Shown in pieces: positions 51,314 through 59,819 of a stretch of DNA of 64,000 nucleotides; within the stretch, counting starts at the first letter, position 1; the number at the start of each line of letters is the position of its first letter. The notes beneath the pieces were generated by a model, which was not told the DNA's origin, did not search any database, and saw nothing but the letters and a program-made list of their open reading frames with translations. The DNA comes from Sphaerisporangium dianthi (lineage in GTDB: Bacteria; Actinomycetota; Actinomycetes; Streptosporangiales; Streptosporangiaceae): assembly GCF_042654065.1 (NCBI RefSeq), contig NZ_JBHSFP010000034.1:1-64000 (forward strand), written 5' to 3'. The position numbers and the translations under genes were made by a program.

Positions 51314-52096
51314 TCAGCCGGCCGCCACCAGCTGGGAGCGAAGCTGGTCGAGCACCTTGCGCAGGATCCGGGAGACGTGCATCTGCGAGATGCCGAACTC
51401 CGCGGCGATCTCGGCCTGGGTCATGTTGCCGTAGTAGCGCAGCAGGAGGATGTTGCGCTCGCGCTCGGGGAGCTGGTCGATCAGGGGCTTGATGGCCTCG
51501 CGGTCGACGAGCGTGGCGAGCTCGTCGTCCTCGTCGGGGATGAGGTCGCCGAGCGCGGCCGCGTCGTCGTCGGCGCCCATCGGGGCGTCCAGCGACAGCG
51601 TGCTGTAGGCGGCGGAGGCGTCCATCGTGAGGAGCATGTCCTCCTCGGAGATGCCCATCCTCTTGGCCAGCTCGGCGACGGTGGGGAACCGGCCGAGCTC
51701 CTGAGTGAAGTCGGCGACCAGGCGGTTGAGCTCGGAGCGCCGCTCCTGGTACAGCCGCGGTACGCGTACGGCCCAGGTGCGGTCGCGGAAGTGGCGCTTC
51801 ACTTCGCCGGTCATGGTCACCATGGCATAGCCTCTGAAGCTATGTCCGAGCTCGGCGTCGAACCCGTTGATCGCCTTCATGAGGCCGACGTACGCGGCCT
51901 GGAGCAGATCCTCCATGGGCTCGCCCCTGTGGAGGTAGCGGCGGGAGATCTCCCGGGCCATGGGGAGATGCATCTCGACGACCAGCTCGCGCAGCCGCGC
52001 CCGCCTGGTTTCGGTGGTGCCCGGCTCGTGCAGCTCGCGCAGCAGGTCTTCGGCGGTGGCGTCGGTCTGGGGGAAGGTGTGGTTCACGGCAGCCAT
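51314..52096 (-). CDS. SigB/SigF-subfamily RNA polymerase sigma factor
   Basis: From the ATG at 52096 (GGGAGC upstream) the protein has 260 residues. Region 2 (YLHRGEPMEDLLQAAYVGLMKAINGFDAELGHSFRGYA, in parts) and the -10 binding helix (TMTGEVKRHFRDRTWAVRVPR) are typical of stress and sporulation sigma factors, as is region 3 (FPTVAELAKRMGISEEDM). Region 4 (RNILLLRYYGNMTQAEIAAEFGISQMHVSRI) holds the -35 helix-turn-helix. It probably controls a stress or differentiation regulon under the neighbouring ATPase and STAS proteins. Confidence 0.93.
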   Translation of the reverse strand: MAAVNHTFPQTDATAEDLLRELHEPGTTETRRARLRELVVEMHLPMAREISRRYLHRGEPMEDLLQAAYVGLMKAINGFDAELGHSFRGYAMVTMTGEVKRHFRDRTWAVRVPRLYQERRSELNRLVADFTQELGRFPTVAELAKRMGISEEDMLLTMDASAAYSTLSLDAPMGADDDAAALGDLIPDEDDELATLVDREAIKPLIDQLPERERNILLLRYYGNMTQAEIAAEFGISQMHVSRILRKVLDQLRSQLVAAG

Positions 52097-52320
52097 TGCT
52101 GCTCCCTCGTATGCCTTGCAAGCGAGGCGGAACCGACAATGCCCATGCAGAGCCGACATCGCCTCGCGTACTACTGTCGAGACGAGGCCCTCTGCTGGAC
52201 CTCGGCTCCAGTATTCCCCAAAAATCAAGAGTATTGCTACCCCCCGGGCAACAGTAATGTTGCGATTGACCCCCGATGGGGTTGGCGCCATGCGCCAGGG
52301 AAGCGGCTTGGAGGCGCGTG

Positions 52321-52689
52321 GTGACCGTTCCAGACAGGGCGAATTCCGCTCTGACCCTTACGTCTGAGGTCGCGGAGGGCGTGCCCGTCGTGCGGGTGAG
52401 CGGCATCCTCGACGCGACGACGCGCGACCAGTTCACCGACCGGCTGGCGCAGATCACCGACGACCACGGCCCCGACCTGGTGCTCGACCTGGCCGGCGTG
52501 ACGTTCATGGACTCCCGCGCGCTCGGCCTGATCGTGCACCACTGGCAGCGCACGATGGCGGCCGAGGGCCACTTCGCGCTGGTCGGCGTGCAGTATTCCA
52601 ACTCCAAGGTGATGTGGGTGACCGGTCTCGCGCAGCGGCTGCCGCTGTACGACACCTTCGAGGAGGCGCTGGCCGCGTTCAAGGCGTGA
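52321..52689 (+). CDS. STAS-domain anti-anti-sigma factor
   Basis: The GTG at 52321 gives 122 residues, a single STAS domain: VPVVRVSGILDATTRDQF, then LVLDLAGVTFMDSRALGLIV, where the Ser of MDS is the conserved phosphorylation site. RsbV/SpoIIAA proteins release the sigma factor by binding the kinase when unphosphorylated. It is divergent from the sigma gene and near both the kinase and the phosphatase-like gene. Confidence 0.9.
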   Translation: MTVPDRANSALTLTSEVAEGVPVVRVSGILDATTRDQFTDRLAQITDDHGPDLVLDLAGVTFMDSRALGLIVHHWQRTMAAEGHFALVGVQYSNSKVMWVTGLAQRLPLYDTFEEALAAFKA

Positions 52690-52696
52690 TCGGCCG

Positions 52697-52742
52697 TCAT
52701 GCTTCGACGCGATGTCTCGCGCTAAAGTGCGTCGAAGCATGA
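52697..52742. terminator. Bidirectional hairpin between STAS and ANTAR genes
   Basis: TCATGCTTCGACGC and GCGTCGAAGCATGA form a perfect 14-bp stem with an 18-nt loop between two convergent genes. Confidence 0.75.
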
Positions 52743-52759
52743 TGAGTCACGTGATCCGA

Positions 52760-53488
52760 TCACGAGGGCAGCGCGCCGCCGTGCTTGGCCTGGTGCTCAC
52801 TGACGAGCAGGCGGGCCAGGTCGGCCACCTTCACCTGGTGGTGCTGCGACAGGCGGCGCAGCTCGTCGAACGCCGCCTCCGCCGAACACCCGCTGGCGTG
52901 CATGATGATGCCCTTGGCCTGGTCGATCACCGCGCGCCCCGCGAGGGCCTCCTGCATCTGCGCCGCGTCGGTGAGCACCTCGTCGTAGTCGGACACGTTG
53001 GCCAGCGCCACGGTGAGCTGCTCGGTGAGCAGGGCGGCCAGCGGGTCGGCCGTGCCGCCCGTGAAGGCGCCCGGCCGCACGGCGTACAGGCCGAGCACCA
53101 GCGTGGCGCCCTCGACGGAGATCGGCAGCACGAGCGCCGAGCGCACGCCGTGCTTGACGGCCGTCGCGGCGTACCGCGGCCAGCGGGTCTCCTGCAGCAC
53201 GTCGGGGACCAGCACGCTCCTGCCGGTGGCGGTCGCCTCGACCGATGGGCCCTCCCCCAGGGCGCGCTCGCGGTCGACCAGCGCGATGAGGTCGCTGTGC
53301 GACGCCGAGAGCATCAGCCGCTCGTCGCGCCGCAGCTCGACCGTGCCGCCGGCGCACCCGGGCACGCCGACGGCCACCGCGCCGGTCACCCCGCGCAGCA
53401 CGCTCTCCATGGAAGTGTCCTCGGTGACACGGCCGAGACCGGCCAGGTCCCGAGCGAGAGCGGGACTGAACATGCGCATCGTCTCCAT
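52760..53488 (-). CDS. GAF-ANTAR domain RNA-binding antiterminator
   Basis: The 242-residue protein has an N-terminal GAF domain (about 20-165) and a C-terminal ANTAR domain (about 175-230: EALAGRAVIDQAKGIIMHASGCSAEAAFDELRRLSQHH in parts) with the Ala-Ile/Lys-Gly core of ANTAR helices. ANTAR proteins bind paired hexaloop hairpins in leader RNAs and prevent termination. A signal sensed by the GAF domain would control this. It is convergent with the STAS gene. Confidence 0.9.
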   Translation of the reverse strand: METMRMFSPALARDLAGLGRVTEDTSMESVLRGVTGAVAVGVPGCAGGTVELRRDERLMLSASHSDLIALVDRERALGEGPSVEATATGRSVLVPDVLQETRWPRYAATAVKHGVRSALVLPISVEGATLVLGLYAVRPGAFTGGTADPLAALLTEQLTVALANVSDYDEVLTDAAQMQEALAGRAVIDQAKGIIMHASGCSAEAAFDELRRLSQHHQVKVADLARLLVSEHQAKHGGALPS

Positions 53489-53618
53489 ACAAAGCCTCCG
53501 CTTCCCTCGACAGCCAGGTTAAATCCCGGCGGGAGATGCTCATCGATGACGGGCCTCTCCGTGACGTACGGTCTAGCAGGGGACCCCAATTCCCCGTCGC
53601 CATACGAAGGACGTCAAC

Positions 53619-55517
53619 TTGACCGACCCCAATGATCTTCCCGCGCTGGAACAGGCTCTGAGCGGCCTCACGGCCCGCATCTCGTCGCTCCGGGACGCCC
53701 GCTCGGCCTACCCCGGCGACCCTGGTCCGACCTTGGACGCCGCGCTGGTCGAGCTGGACACGGCCCGTGATCTGCTGCGGGCCTCGATCGGCGAGCTGGG
53801 CAAGACGCGGCGCCGGTCGGGCGGCAAAGAGAGCAGCTCCAACCGCGAGCTGAAGCTGCTGCGGACGGTCTACCGCACCCTGCCCGTGCCGGTGATCATC
53901 CTGGACACGGCGGGAACGGTCCGGCGGGTGAACGCCGAGGCCTCCCGCCTGCTGGGCAGCCCGGACGGCTACCTGACGGGCCGGGCGTTCCCGCTGCTGG
54001 TGGACGTCTCGCGCCGGGCGGCGTTCCGCTCCCATCTGACCTCCGTGCTGCACACCGGCGAGACGGCGGCCTTCCCCTCGCGCCTGACCCACCAGGGGCG
54101 CGCGCACAACGTGCGGCTCGTGCTCACCCAGCTGCGCATGCCCGGTGAACCGCAGGAGATGATCGCCGCGGTGGCGCTGCCGGTCGAGGTGCTCACGCCC
54201 GAGACGGGGCTGGCGGTTCCGGAGCCCGAGCACTCGCCCGACGAGTCCTTCATCATGGGCGCCGCCCGGCGCCAGGAGCTGATGTCGCGGCTCACCCGCC
54301 TGCTGCTGGACGAAGAGAGCCTGAGCGAGCCGGTCGCCCTCATCCGGGCCGGCCGGCTGCTCGCCTCGCACACCGCCGACTGGGTGTTCGCCGACGTCGT
54401 CCGCAACGGCGCGGTGCAGCGCTCGCTGGTCATCGGGCCGGCCAACCAGCCCGTCGCGCGCCTGGTGCAGACGCTCGAGCGCATGGATCCCTCCGCGGCG
54501 CCGCTGGTCTCGCACGTGCTGGCGAGCGGGTGCGGCGTGGTGCACGAGATGGTCGAGGACGACACCCAGTTCGGCGTGCTGCCCGACGGCGGCCCCGTCC
54601 TGCACGCGGCACGCGCCGGATCGGTGCTGAGCGTCCCCATCCAGGCGGGCGAGGAGGTCCACGGCGTCATCACGCTGCTGCGGCTGCGCGAGCGGCCTCC
54701 GTTCGGCCTGGCCGACCTGGCGCTGATGGAGGACGCCGGCGCCCACATCGGGCTCGCTCTGCGCGCCCAGCGCGTGTTCCAGGGCCGGGCGCAGGCCGCC
54801 GACGCCCTCCAGACCGGCGTGCTGCCGCGCACCCTGCCGGACGTCCCCGGCTACGACGTGGCCGCGGCGTACCACACCGGGGCCGGGCCGAAGGCGATCG
54901 GCGGGGAGTTCTACGACGTGTTCCCGGTCAAGGGCGGCTGGGGGTTCGCCGTCGGCGGCGTCGTCGGGCAGGGCGAGGAGGCCGCCTCGATCACCGCGAT
55001 GGTGCGCGGCGGGCTGCGCACGCTGAGCGTGTGGGAGGACGACCCCGGCACGGTGGTCGCCCGGCTGAACGACGCCCTGGTGGCGCAGGACACCGGCATG
55101 TTCGTGATGGTCGCGGCCGGGTTCGTCACTCCGGGCAGGCGCGGCGGGCGCGTCAGGCTCGCCTCGGCGGGCAACCACCCGCCGGCCGTGCTCAAGAACG
55201 ACGGCGGGGTGCGCTACACCTCCGGGGGCGGCATGCCGCTCGGCATCGAGACCGGCACGGAGGTCCCGGTGGAGGAGGTCGCCCTGGCCCTCGGCGAGAC
55301 CCTGGTGCTGTACTCCGACGGGCTGGCGGGCTCGCGCGGCAGGTCCGGCCAGGCGGAGCTGGCGTACGGCGAGAGCCGGCTGACCGAGGTGCTCGCGCGC
55401 TGCACGGGCCAGCCCGCGGCGGCGGTGGTCAAGGCCGTCGAGGAGGACCAGCAGGCCTTCTGCGGCGGCCAGGTGCTCGACGAGACGACCCTCATGGCCC
55501 TGCGCCGCACCCGCTGA
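53619..55517 (+). CDS. PAS-GAF-PP2C (RsbU/SpoIIE-type) protein with altered metal ligands
   Basis: The TTG at 53619 with GAAGG upstream gives 632 residues: a helical start, PAS (about 84-190: RTVYRTLPVPVIILDTAG), GAF (about 220-390) and a PP2C/SpoIIE domain (about 405-630). RsbU phosphatases dephosphorylate STAS proteins and so activate the sigma factor. Here the metal-binding motif GGDxYD reads GGEFYD (Glu430), and GDVxGxG reads GGVVGQG (Gly447 in place of Asp), while YSDGL keeps its Asp. Catalysis may therefore be weakened or lost. Confidence 0.9.
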   Translation: MTDPNDLPALEQALSGLTARISSLRDARSAYPGDPGPTLDAALVELDTARDLLRASIGELGKTRRRSGGKESSSNRELKLLRTVYRTLPVPVIILDTAGTVRRVNAEASRLLGSPDGYLTGRAFPLLVDVSRRAAFRSHLTSVLHTGETAAFPSRLTHQGRAHNVRLVLTQLRMPGEPQEMIAAVALPVEVLTPETGLAVPEPEHSPDESFIMGAARRQELMSRLTRLLLDEESLSEPVALIRAGRLLASHTADWVFADVVRNGAVQRSLVIGPANQPVARLVQTLERMDPSAAPLVSHVLASGCGVVHEMVEDDTQFGVLPDGGPVLHAARAGSVLSVPIQAGEEVHGVITLLRLRERPPFGLADLALMEDAGAHIGLALRAQRVFQGRAQAADALQTGVLPRTLPDVPGYDVAAAYHTGAGPKAIGGEFYDVFPVKGGWGFAVGGVVGQGEEAASITAMVRGGLRTLSVWEDDPGTVVARLNDALVAQDTGMFVMVAAGFVTPGRRGGRVRLASAGNHPPAVLKNDGGVRYTSGGGMPLGIETGTEVPVEEVALALGETLVLYSDGLAGSRGRSGQAELAYGESRLTEVLARCTGQPAAAVVKAVEEDQQAFCGGQVLDETTLMALRRTR

Positions 55518-55538
55518 CACCTCGGCCGGCCCTCATCG

Positions 55539-55567
55539 GCGCAAAGTTTTTTCAAGATTTTTTGCGC
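55539..55567 (+). terminator. AT-rich hairpin after PP2C gene
   Basis: GCGCAAA and TTTGCGC close a T-rich loop 22 bp beyond the stop. The T-rich content is unusual for this genome and fits a terminator. Confidence 0.55.
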
Positions 55568-55686
55568 TCAGGGGTTTGTCGTGTTCCAGACACCGGTAAG
55601 CTTTCAGTCAGATCGCGTGCCTAAGACGCAGGCACAACTCAGTACGTCCTTGAGTCTTTTGACTCGGCTTCCCTGAGGTGTGCCCT

Positions 55687-56865
55687 GTGAACATCGCCAT
55701 CGTCTCTGTGCACGTACTTCCCGCCGACATTCCGGCGATCGCTCGTGAACTGAGCAGTTCCCACCGTGTCACCGTTTACACCCGTCGCAACTCCCCCGAC
55801 CGCAAGCCCCGGGTGAAGGTCGCCACGGGCGTGACGATCGAGTACGTGGACGCCGGCCCGGCGGAGAACCTTCCTGAGAACGCTTTGATGCCGCACATCG
55901 CCGCCTTCAGCGCCCAGCTTCGGCAGCGCTGGAGCAAGGAGCGCCCCGACGTCGTCCACGCCCACTCCTGGACGGGCGGCCTGGCCGCCGTCGCCGGGGC
56001 CGACGGCATGGACATCCCGATCGTGCAGACCTTCCACCAGCTCGGCTCCTCCCGCATCCGGCCCGGCGGCGGGCAGGAGCAGGCGGCGCGGGCGCGGCTG
56101 GAGCGCGCGATCGGCCGCCGCGCCGACGCGGTCATCGCCTCCTGCGTGAGCGAGGGTGAGGAGCTGATCAGGCTCGGCGTGCCGCGCAAGCACATCGCGG
56201 TCGTCCCGCACGGCGTCGACACCGAGCGGTTCCGCCGCCAGGGTCCGTCCCTCGCGCGTGCCGAGCGCCCCCGCCTCGTCCATGTCGGCCACATCACCCA
56301 GGGCGGCGGCGCGCACACCGCGATCCGCGCGCTCGAGGGCATCCCCGGCGCCGAGCTGCTCATCGCGGGCGGCCCGGTCGCGGGCGCCCCCGACACCGAG
56401 AGCGACCTGGAGCGCCTGCGCCTGCTCGCCAAGGAGTGCGGCGTCGAGGACCGCGTCACCCTGCTCGGGCACGTGCCGCACAACGCGATCGCCAAGCTGG
56501 TGCGCAGCGCCGACGTCGTGCTGTCGCTGCCGGTCGCCGCCCCCAACGGCAAGGTGGCCCTGGAGGCCATGGCCTGCGGCGTCCCGGTCGTCGCCTCCGC
56601 CGTGGGCGCCCACATGGACTCGGTGGTGGACGGCGTGACCGGCCTGCTGGTGCGTCCCACCGACCCCGGCGCGATCGCGCGCCGCACCCGCCTGCTGCTC
56701 GGCGACCTGACCCGGCGCACCGCCCTCGGGTTCGCCGGCGCCGACCGCGCCGGATCGCGGTACTCGATGGAGCGCATCAGCCGCGAGCTGGTCCGCGTGT
56801 ACGACACCGTGACGGGCCGCGCCGAGCTCGTCGAGGCCGAGGCCGAAGAGGCCGAGGCCGCCTGA
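55687..56865 (+). CDS. GT4-family glycosyltransferase
   Basis: The GTG at 55687 follows AGG at eight bases and gives 392 residues. Two Rossmann-like halves are present: an N-terminal part with VVHAHSWTGGLAAVAG and IVQTFHQLG, then VVPHGVDTERF at the domain junction, VHVGHITQGGG and the C-terminal nucleotide-sugar site (LPVAAPNGKVALEAMACGVPVVAS), where the family's E-x7-E motif is represented by the NGKVALEAMACG segment. It most likely uses an activated sugar at the membrane face; the acceptor is unknown. The C-terminus is Glu/Ala-rich. Confidence 0.88.
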   Translation: MNIAIVSVHVLPADIPAIARELSSSHRVTVYTRRNSPDRKPRVKVATGVTIEYVDAGPAENLPENALMPHIAAFSAQLRQRWSKERPDVVHAHSWTGGLAAVAGADGMDIPIVQTFHQLGSSRIRPGGGQEQAARARLERAIGRRADAVIASCVSEGEELIRLGVPRKHIAVVPHGVDTERFRRQGPSLARAERPRLVHVGHITQGGGAHTAIRALEGIPGAELLIAGGPVAGAPDTESDLERLRLLAKECGVEDRVTLLGHVPHNAIAKLVRSADVVLSLPVAAPNGKVALEAMACGVPVVASAVGAHMDSVVDGVTGLLVRPTDPGAIARRTRLLLGDLTRRTALGFAGADRAGSRYSMERISRELVRVYDTVTGRAELVEAEAEEAEAA

Positions 56866-56883
56866 GCCACTCACCCCCACCCA

Positions 56884-56926
56884 GCGGAAGCCCGTGCCGT
56901 CCACCTCCGGCGGCGCGGGCTTCCGC
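56884..56926. terminator. Terminator between glycosyltransferase and sthA
   Basis: GCGGAAGCCCG and CGGGCTTCCGC form a perfect 11-bp stem followed by CTTTCCC, between convergent genes. Confidence 0.75.
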
Positions 56927-56972
56927 CTTTCCCGGCTTTCCCTGCACCTCAGCGACGATCAGAGGCCGAAGG

Positions 56973-58376
56973 TCACAGCTCGGCCGTCAGCCGGGCGATC
57001 ACTCGCATCTTGTTCATGGCGTCCAGGGCGGCGACCTTGTAGGACTCCGCGAGCGTGGGGTAGTTGAACACGGCGTTGACCAGGTAGTCGACGGTCCCGC
57101 CGCAGCCCATGACGGTCTGCCCGATGTGGACCAGCTCGGTGGCGCCCGTGCCGAACACGTGAACGCCGAGCAGCCGCCGATCCTCTGACGAGACGAGCAG
57201 CTTGAGCATCCCGTACGAGTCGCCGATGATCTGTCCCCGGGCGAGTTCCCGGTAGCGTGAGATGCCCACCTCGAAGGGGATCTTGTCCCGGGTCAGCTCG
57301 TCCTCCGACTTCCCGACGAAGCTGATCTCGGGGATGGTGTAGATCCCGATCGGCGACAGCTTGTGCATCTCGGCCACGGGTTCGCCGCACGCGTGCTGGG
57401 CGGCCAGCCGCCCCTGCTCCATCGAGGTGGCCGCGAGCGCCGGAAAACCGATCACGTCGCCGACGGCGTAGATGTGCGGGACGGAGGTGGCGTAGTTCTC
57501 GTCCACCTGGATCCGGCCCCGGTCGTCGGCGACGAGCCCGGCGTTCTCCAGGCACAGCTCGGCCGTCTTGCCCTGCCGCCCCGCCGAGTACATGACGCAG
57601 TCGGCGGGGATCCTCTTGCCGCTCTCCAAGATGGTCAGCGCTCCTCGTGAACGCCGCTCGACCGCGGCGACGGTCTCGCCGAACCGGAACGTCACGGCCA
57701 GGTCCCGCAGGTGGTACTTCAGCGCCTCCACGATCTCCAGGTCGCAGAACTCCAGCATCCGATCACGGCGCTCCACCACCGTCACCTTGGTGCCGAGCGC
57801 CGCGAACATCGAGGCGTACTCGATGCCGATGACGCCGGCCCCGACGACCACGAGGGTCTCGGGCACCCGCTCGAGATGCAAGATCGCGTCCGAGTCGATG
57901 ACCATCTTGTCGTCGAACTCCACACTGGCCGGACGGGCCGGCGAGGTCCCCGTGGCGATCACGATCTTTTCGGCCGTGACCTTCCTCTCATCGTCCCCGG
58001 TCACTCCGATGGTGTGCGCGTCCAGGAACCGCCCGGTGCCCTGCAGGGCCGTCACATGGTTGCGGGCCAGCTGGCTCCGGATGACCTGGATCTCCCTGCC
58101 GATCACGTGCTGCGTGCGCATCCCGAGATCGGCGACCGTGATCTCCTCCTTCACCCGGTAGCTGGCTCCGTAGAGCTCCCGCTGGTTGAGGCCGGTCAGG
58201 TAGAGGACCGCTTCCCGCAGCGTCTTCGACGGGATCGTCCCTGTGTTGATGCACACGCCTCCGAGCATGTGCTGCTTCTCGACCATCGCGACCTGCCTGC
58301 CGAGTTTCGCCGCGGCGATCGCCGCCTTCTGCCCGCCGGGACCGGACCCGAGGACAAGGAGATCGAAGTCATACAC
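56973..58376 (-). CDS. sthA: Soluble (Si-specific) NAD(P)+ transhydrogenase
   Basis: The GTG at 58376 follows GGGAGG and gives 467 residues. The FAD site VLGSGPGGQKAAIAAAKLG (about 7-25), GGVCINTGTIPSKTLREAV (only one of the two cysteines of dithiol oxidoreductases, as in SthA), the NAD(P) site VVVGAGVIGIEYASMFAALG and IYAVGDVIGFPALA are present. The sequence VLYLTGLNQRELYG is typical of actinobacterial SthA. It exchanges reducing equivalents between NADPH and NAD+ in the cytoplasm. A 55-codon frame repeating its N-terminal motif ends across its start codon. Confidence 0.93.
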   Translation of the reverse strand: MYDFDLLVLGSGPGGQKAAIAAAKLGRQVAMVEKQHMLGGVCINTGTIPSKTLREAVLYLTGLNQRELYGASYRVKEEITVADLGMRTQHVIGREIQVIRSQLARNHVTALQGTGRFLDAHTIGVTGDDERKVTAEKIVIATGTSPARPASVEFDDKMVIDSDAILHLERVPETLVVVGAGVIGIEYASMFAALGTKVTVVERRDRMLEFCDLEIVEALKYHLRDLAVTFRFGETVAAVERRSRGALTILESGKRIPADCVMYSAGRQGKTAELCLENAGLVADDRGRIQVDENYATSVPHIYAVGDVIGFPALAATSMEQGRLAAQHACGEPVAEMHKLSPIGIYTIPEISFVGKSEDELTRDKIPFEVGISRYRELARGQIIGDSYGMLKLLVSSEDRRLLGVHVFGTGATELVHIGQTVMGCGGTVDYLVNAVFNYPTLAESYKVAALDAMNKMRVIARLTAEL

Positions 58377-58536
58377 CGGCGCGGACCTCCCGACCGGCGA
58401 TCCCGCGCACGCGATCGCGATCGCGACGGACAAGGGAGAGAACGATGGCGACACGGCGCTCGAGTTCGGCGGCCGCGACGGCCGCCTTCAGCCCGCCGGG
58501 CCCGGAACCTGGAACGAGAACCTCGTAATCGAACAC
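58369..58536 (-). pseudogene. Duplicated N-terminal Rossmann stub upstream of sthA
   Basis: From the GTG at 58536 the frame encodes 55 residues beginning VFDYEVLVPGSGPGGLKAAV, closely parallel to the SthA start VYDFDLLVLGSGPGGQKAAI. After about 32 residues the similarity ends in an Arg-rich tail. Its TGA (58371-58369) overlaps the sthA start region. It is a truncated duplication or an upstream reading frame that could couple translation of sthA. Confidence 0.7.
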
Positions 58537-58646
58537 AACGCCAAGTGTGCGGCTAACTACCGGATTGGTGAAGCAGTGCGGCCGACCGGGAACGCCAAAT
58601 CGCTATAACACTGTGATCAGGGGACGATGCTTGCTTTCATGGGCGC

Positions 58647-59819
58647 ATGTCGATTCGTAGCGCATACATGATCGTAGCGGCGACGACGTTGACCCTCTGC
58701 CCTGGTCCCGGCCATGACGGCCCGCCCGGGCAGCGTCCCGGCGACGCGCGCCCGCCCGTCCACGGCGGCGCCTCTCCCGCGGCCCGGGGCCCGAGCCTTC
58801 CCCCGCACGCCGCCCCGGTGACCAGCGGGCCGCCCGGCTCTCCCGGGGCTCCCCGGGCTCCCTGGGCCGGCGACGCGCCCGGCCACCCTCCTCCTCCGGT
58901 CTACGACCACCGGTTCGGCCCCCGGGACGCCCCTTCGTACGGCCCCCCGGACGCCCCTTCGTACGGCCCCCCGGACGCCCCTTCGTACGGGCCGCCGGAC
59001 GGTCCTTCCTACGGGCCGCGGGAGGTCCCGCCGGCCCCGCCCGGGTCCGGCGCGCCGTCGCTGCGGCCGGGCGCGCCGCCGCCCGCCACCTCCAGCACCT
59101 CGCCGCCCCTGCGGACGCCGGACGCGGGGCCGCCGGTCACGCCCTCGGCCGGGCAGCCCGCTCCGGCGCGGCCCGACCCCCGCTGGGGCACCCCCGTGCT
59201 GGTCGAGAACTTCGACGGCGGCCAGATCGACCGGGGCAAGTGGGAGGTGTACCACTCCCCCGACGCCCGGGTGAACCCGCGCACGGCGCAGGCGACGAGC
59301 GTCCAGAACGGCATGCTGCGGATGACCGGGGGGTTCTACGGAGGCAAAGACCTCTCCGGCGGCGTCGCCAGCCACCTGTCGCAGGCCTACGGCCGGTGGG
59401 AGGTGCGCTTCCGCGGCGAGGCGGGCGCGGGGTACTCGCTGGTCACGCTGCTGTGGCCGAGCAGCGAGCGCGGCGAGTACGCCGAGATCGACTTCGCCGA
59501 GGTGATCGACCCGACCCGGCGGACCGGCGGCATCTACGTTCACCGGGGCGAGGCCCAGCAGGCGCAGAGCCAGATGCGGGCCGACTTCACCCGGTGGCAC
59601 ACCGTGGCCGTCGACTGGCTGCCCGGACGGCTGACGTTCTGGCTGGACGGCAGGCAGGTCTGGGACTACACCGGCCCGCGCGTGCCCGAGGGGCAGCCGA
59701 TGCACCTGACCCTGCAGAACGACGTGGTGTGCAACCAGTGGTCGCCGTGCAGGAACGCCTCGACGCCGCGGACGGTGTCGATGTTCGTCGACTGGGTCAA
59801 GATCTACCGCGCGCCCTGA
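58647..59819 (+). CDS. Secreted glycoside hydrolase family 16-like protein
   Basis: The 390-residue protein has a short signal-like N-terminus (1-20), a Pro/Gly-rich linker (about 20-175) with three tandem YGPPDAPS-type units encoded near 58930-59000, and a GH16 beta-jellyroll domain (about 180-390: VLVENFDGGQIDRGKWEVY, GRWEVRFRGEAG). The catalytic ExDxxE signature is present as EIDFAE with Glu280, Asp282 and Glu285. GH16 enzymes cleave beta-1,3/1,4-glucans. Two cysteines near the C-terminus (CNQWSPC) may form a disulfide. Confidence 0.87.
   Translation: MSIRSAYMIVAATTLTLCPGPGHDGPPGQRPGDARPPVHGGASPAARGPSLPPHAAPVTSGPPGSPGAPRAPWAGDAPGHPPPPVYDHRFGPRDAPSYGPPDAPSYGPPDAPSYGPPDGPSYGPREVPPAPPGSGAPSLRPGAPPPATSSTSPPLRTPDAGPPVTPSAGQPAPARPDPRWGTPVLVENFDGGQIDRGKWEVYHSPDARVNPRTAQATSVQNGMLRMTGGFYGGKDLSGGVASHLSQAYGRWEVRFRGEAGAGYSLVTLLWPSSERGEYAEIDFAEVIDPTRRTGGIYVHRGEAQQAQSQMRADFTRWHTVAVDWLPGRLTFWLDGRQVWDYTGPRVPEGQPMHLTLQNDVVCNQWSPCRNASTPRTVSMFVDWVKIYRAP

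Noticed and set aside
52797..55520. Minus-strand open frame of 907 codons opposite the PP2C gene
   Set aside because: The plus strand has PAS, GAF and PP2C motifs; the antisense translation has none.
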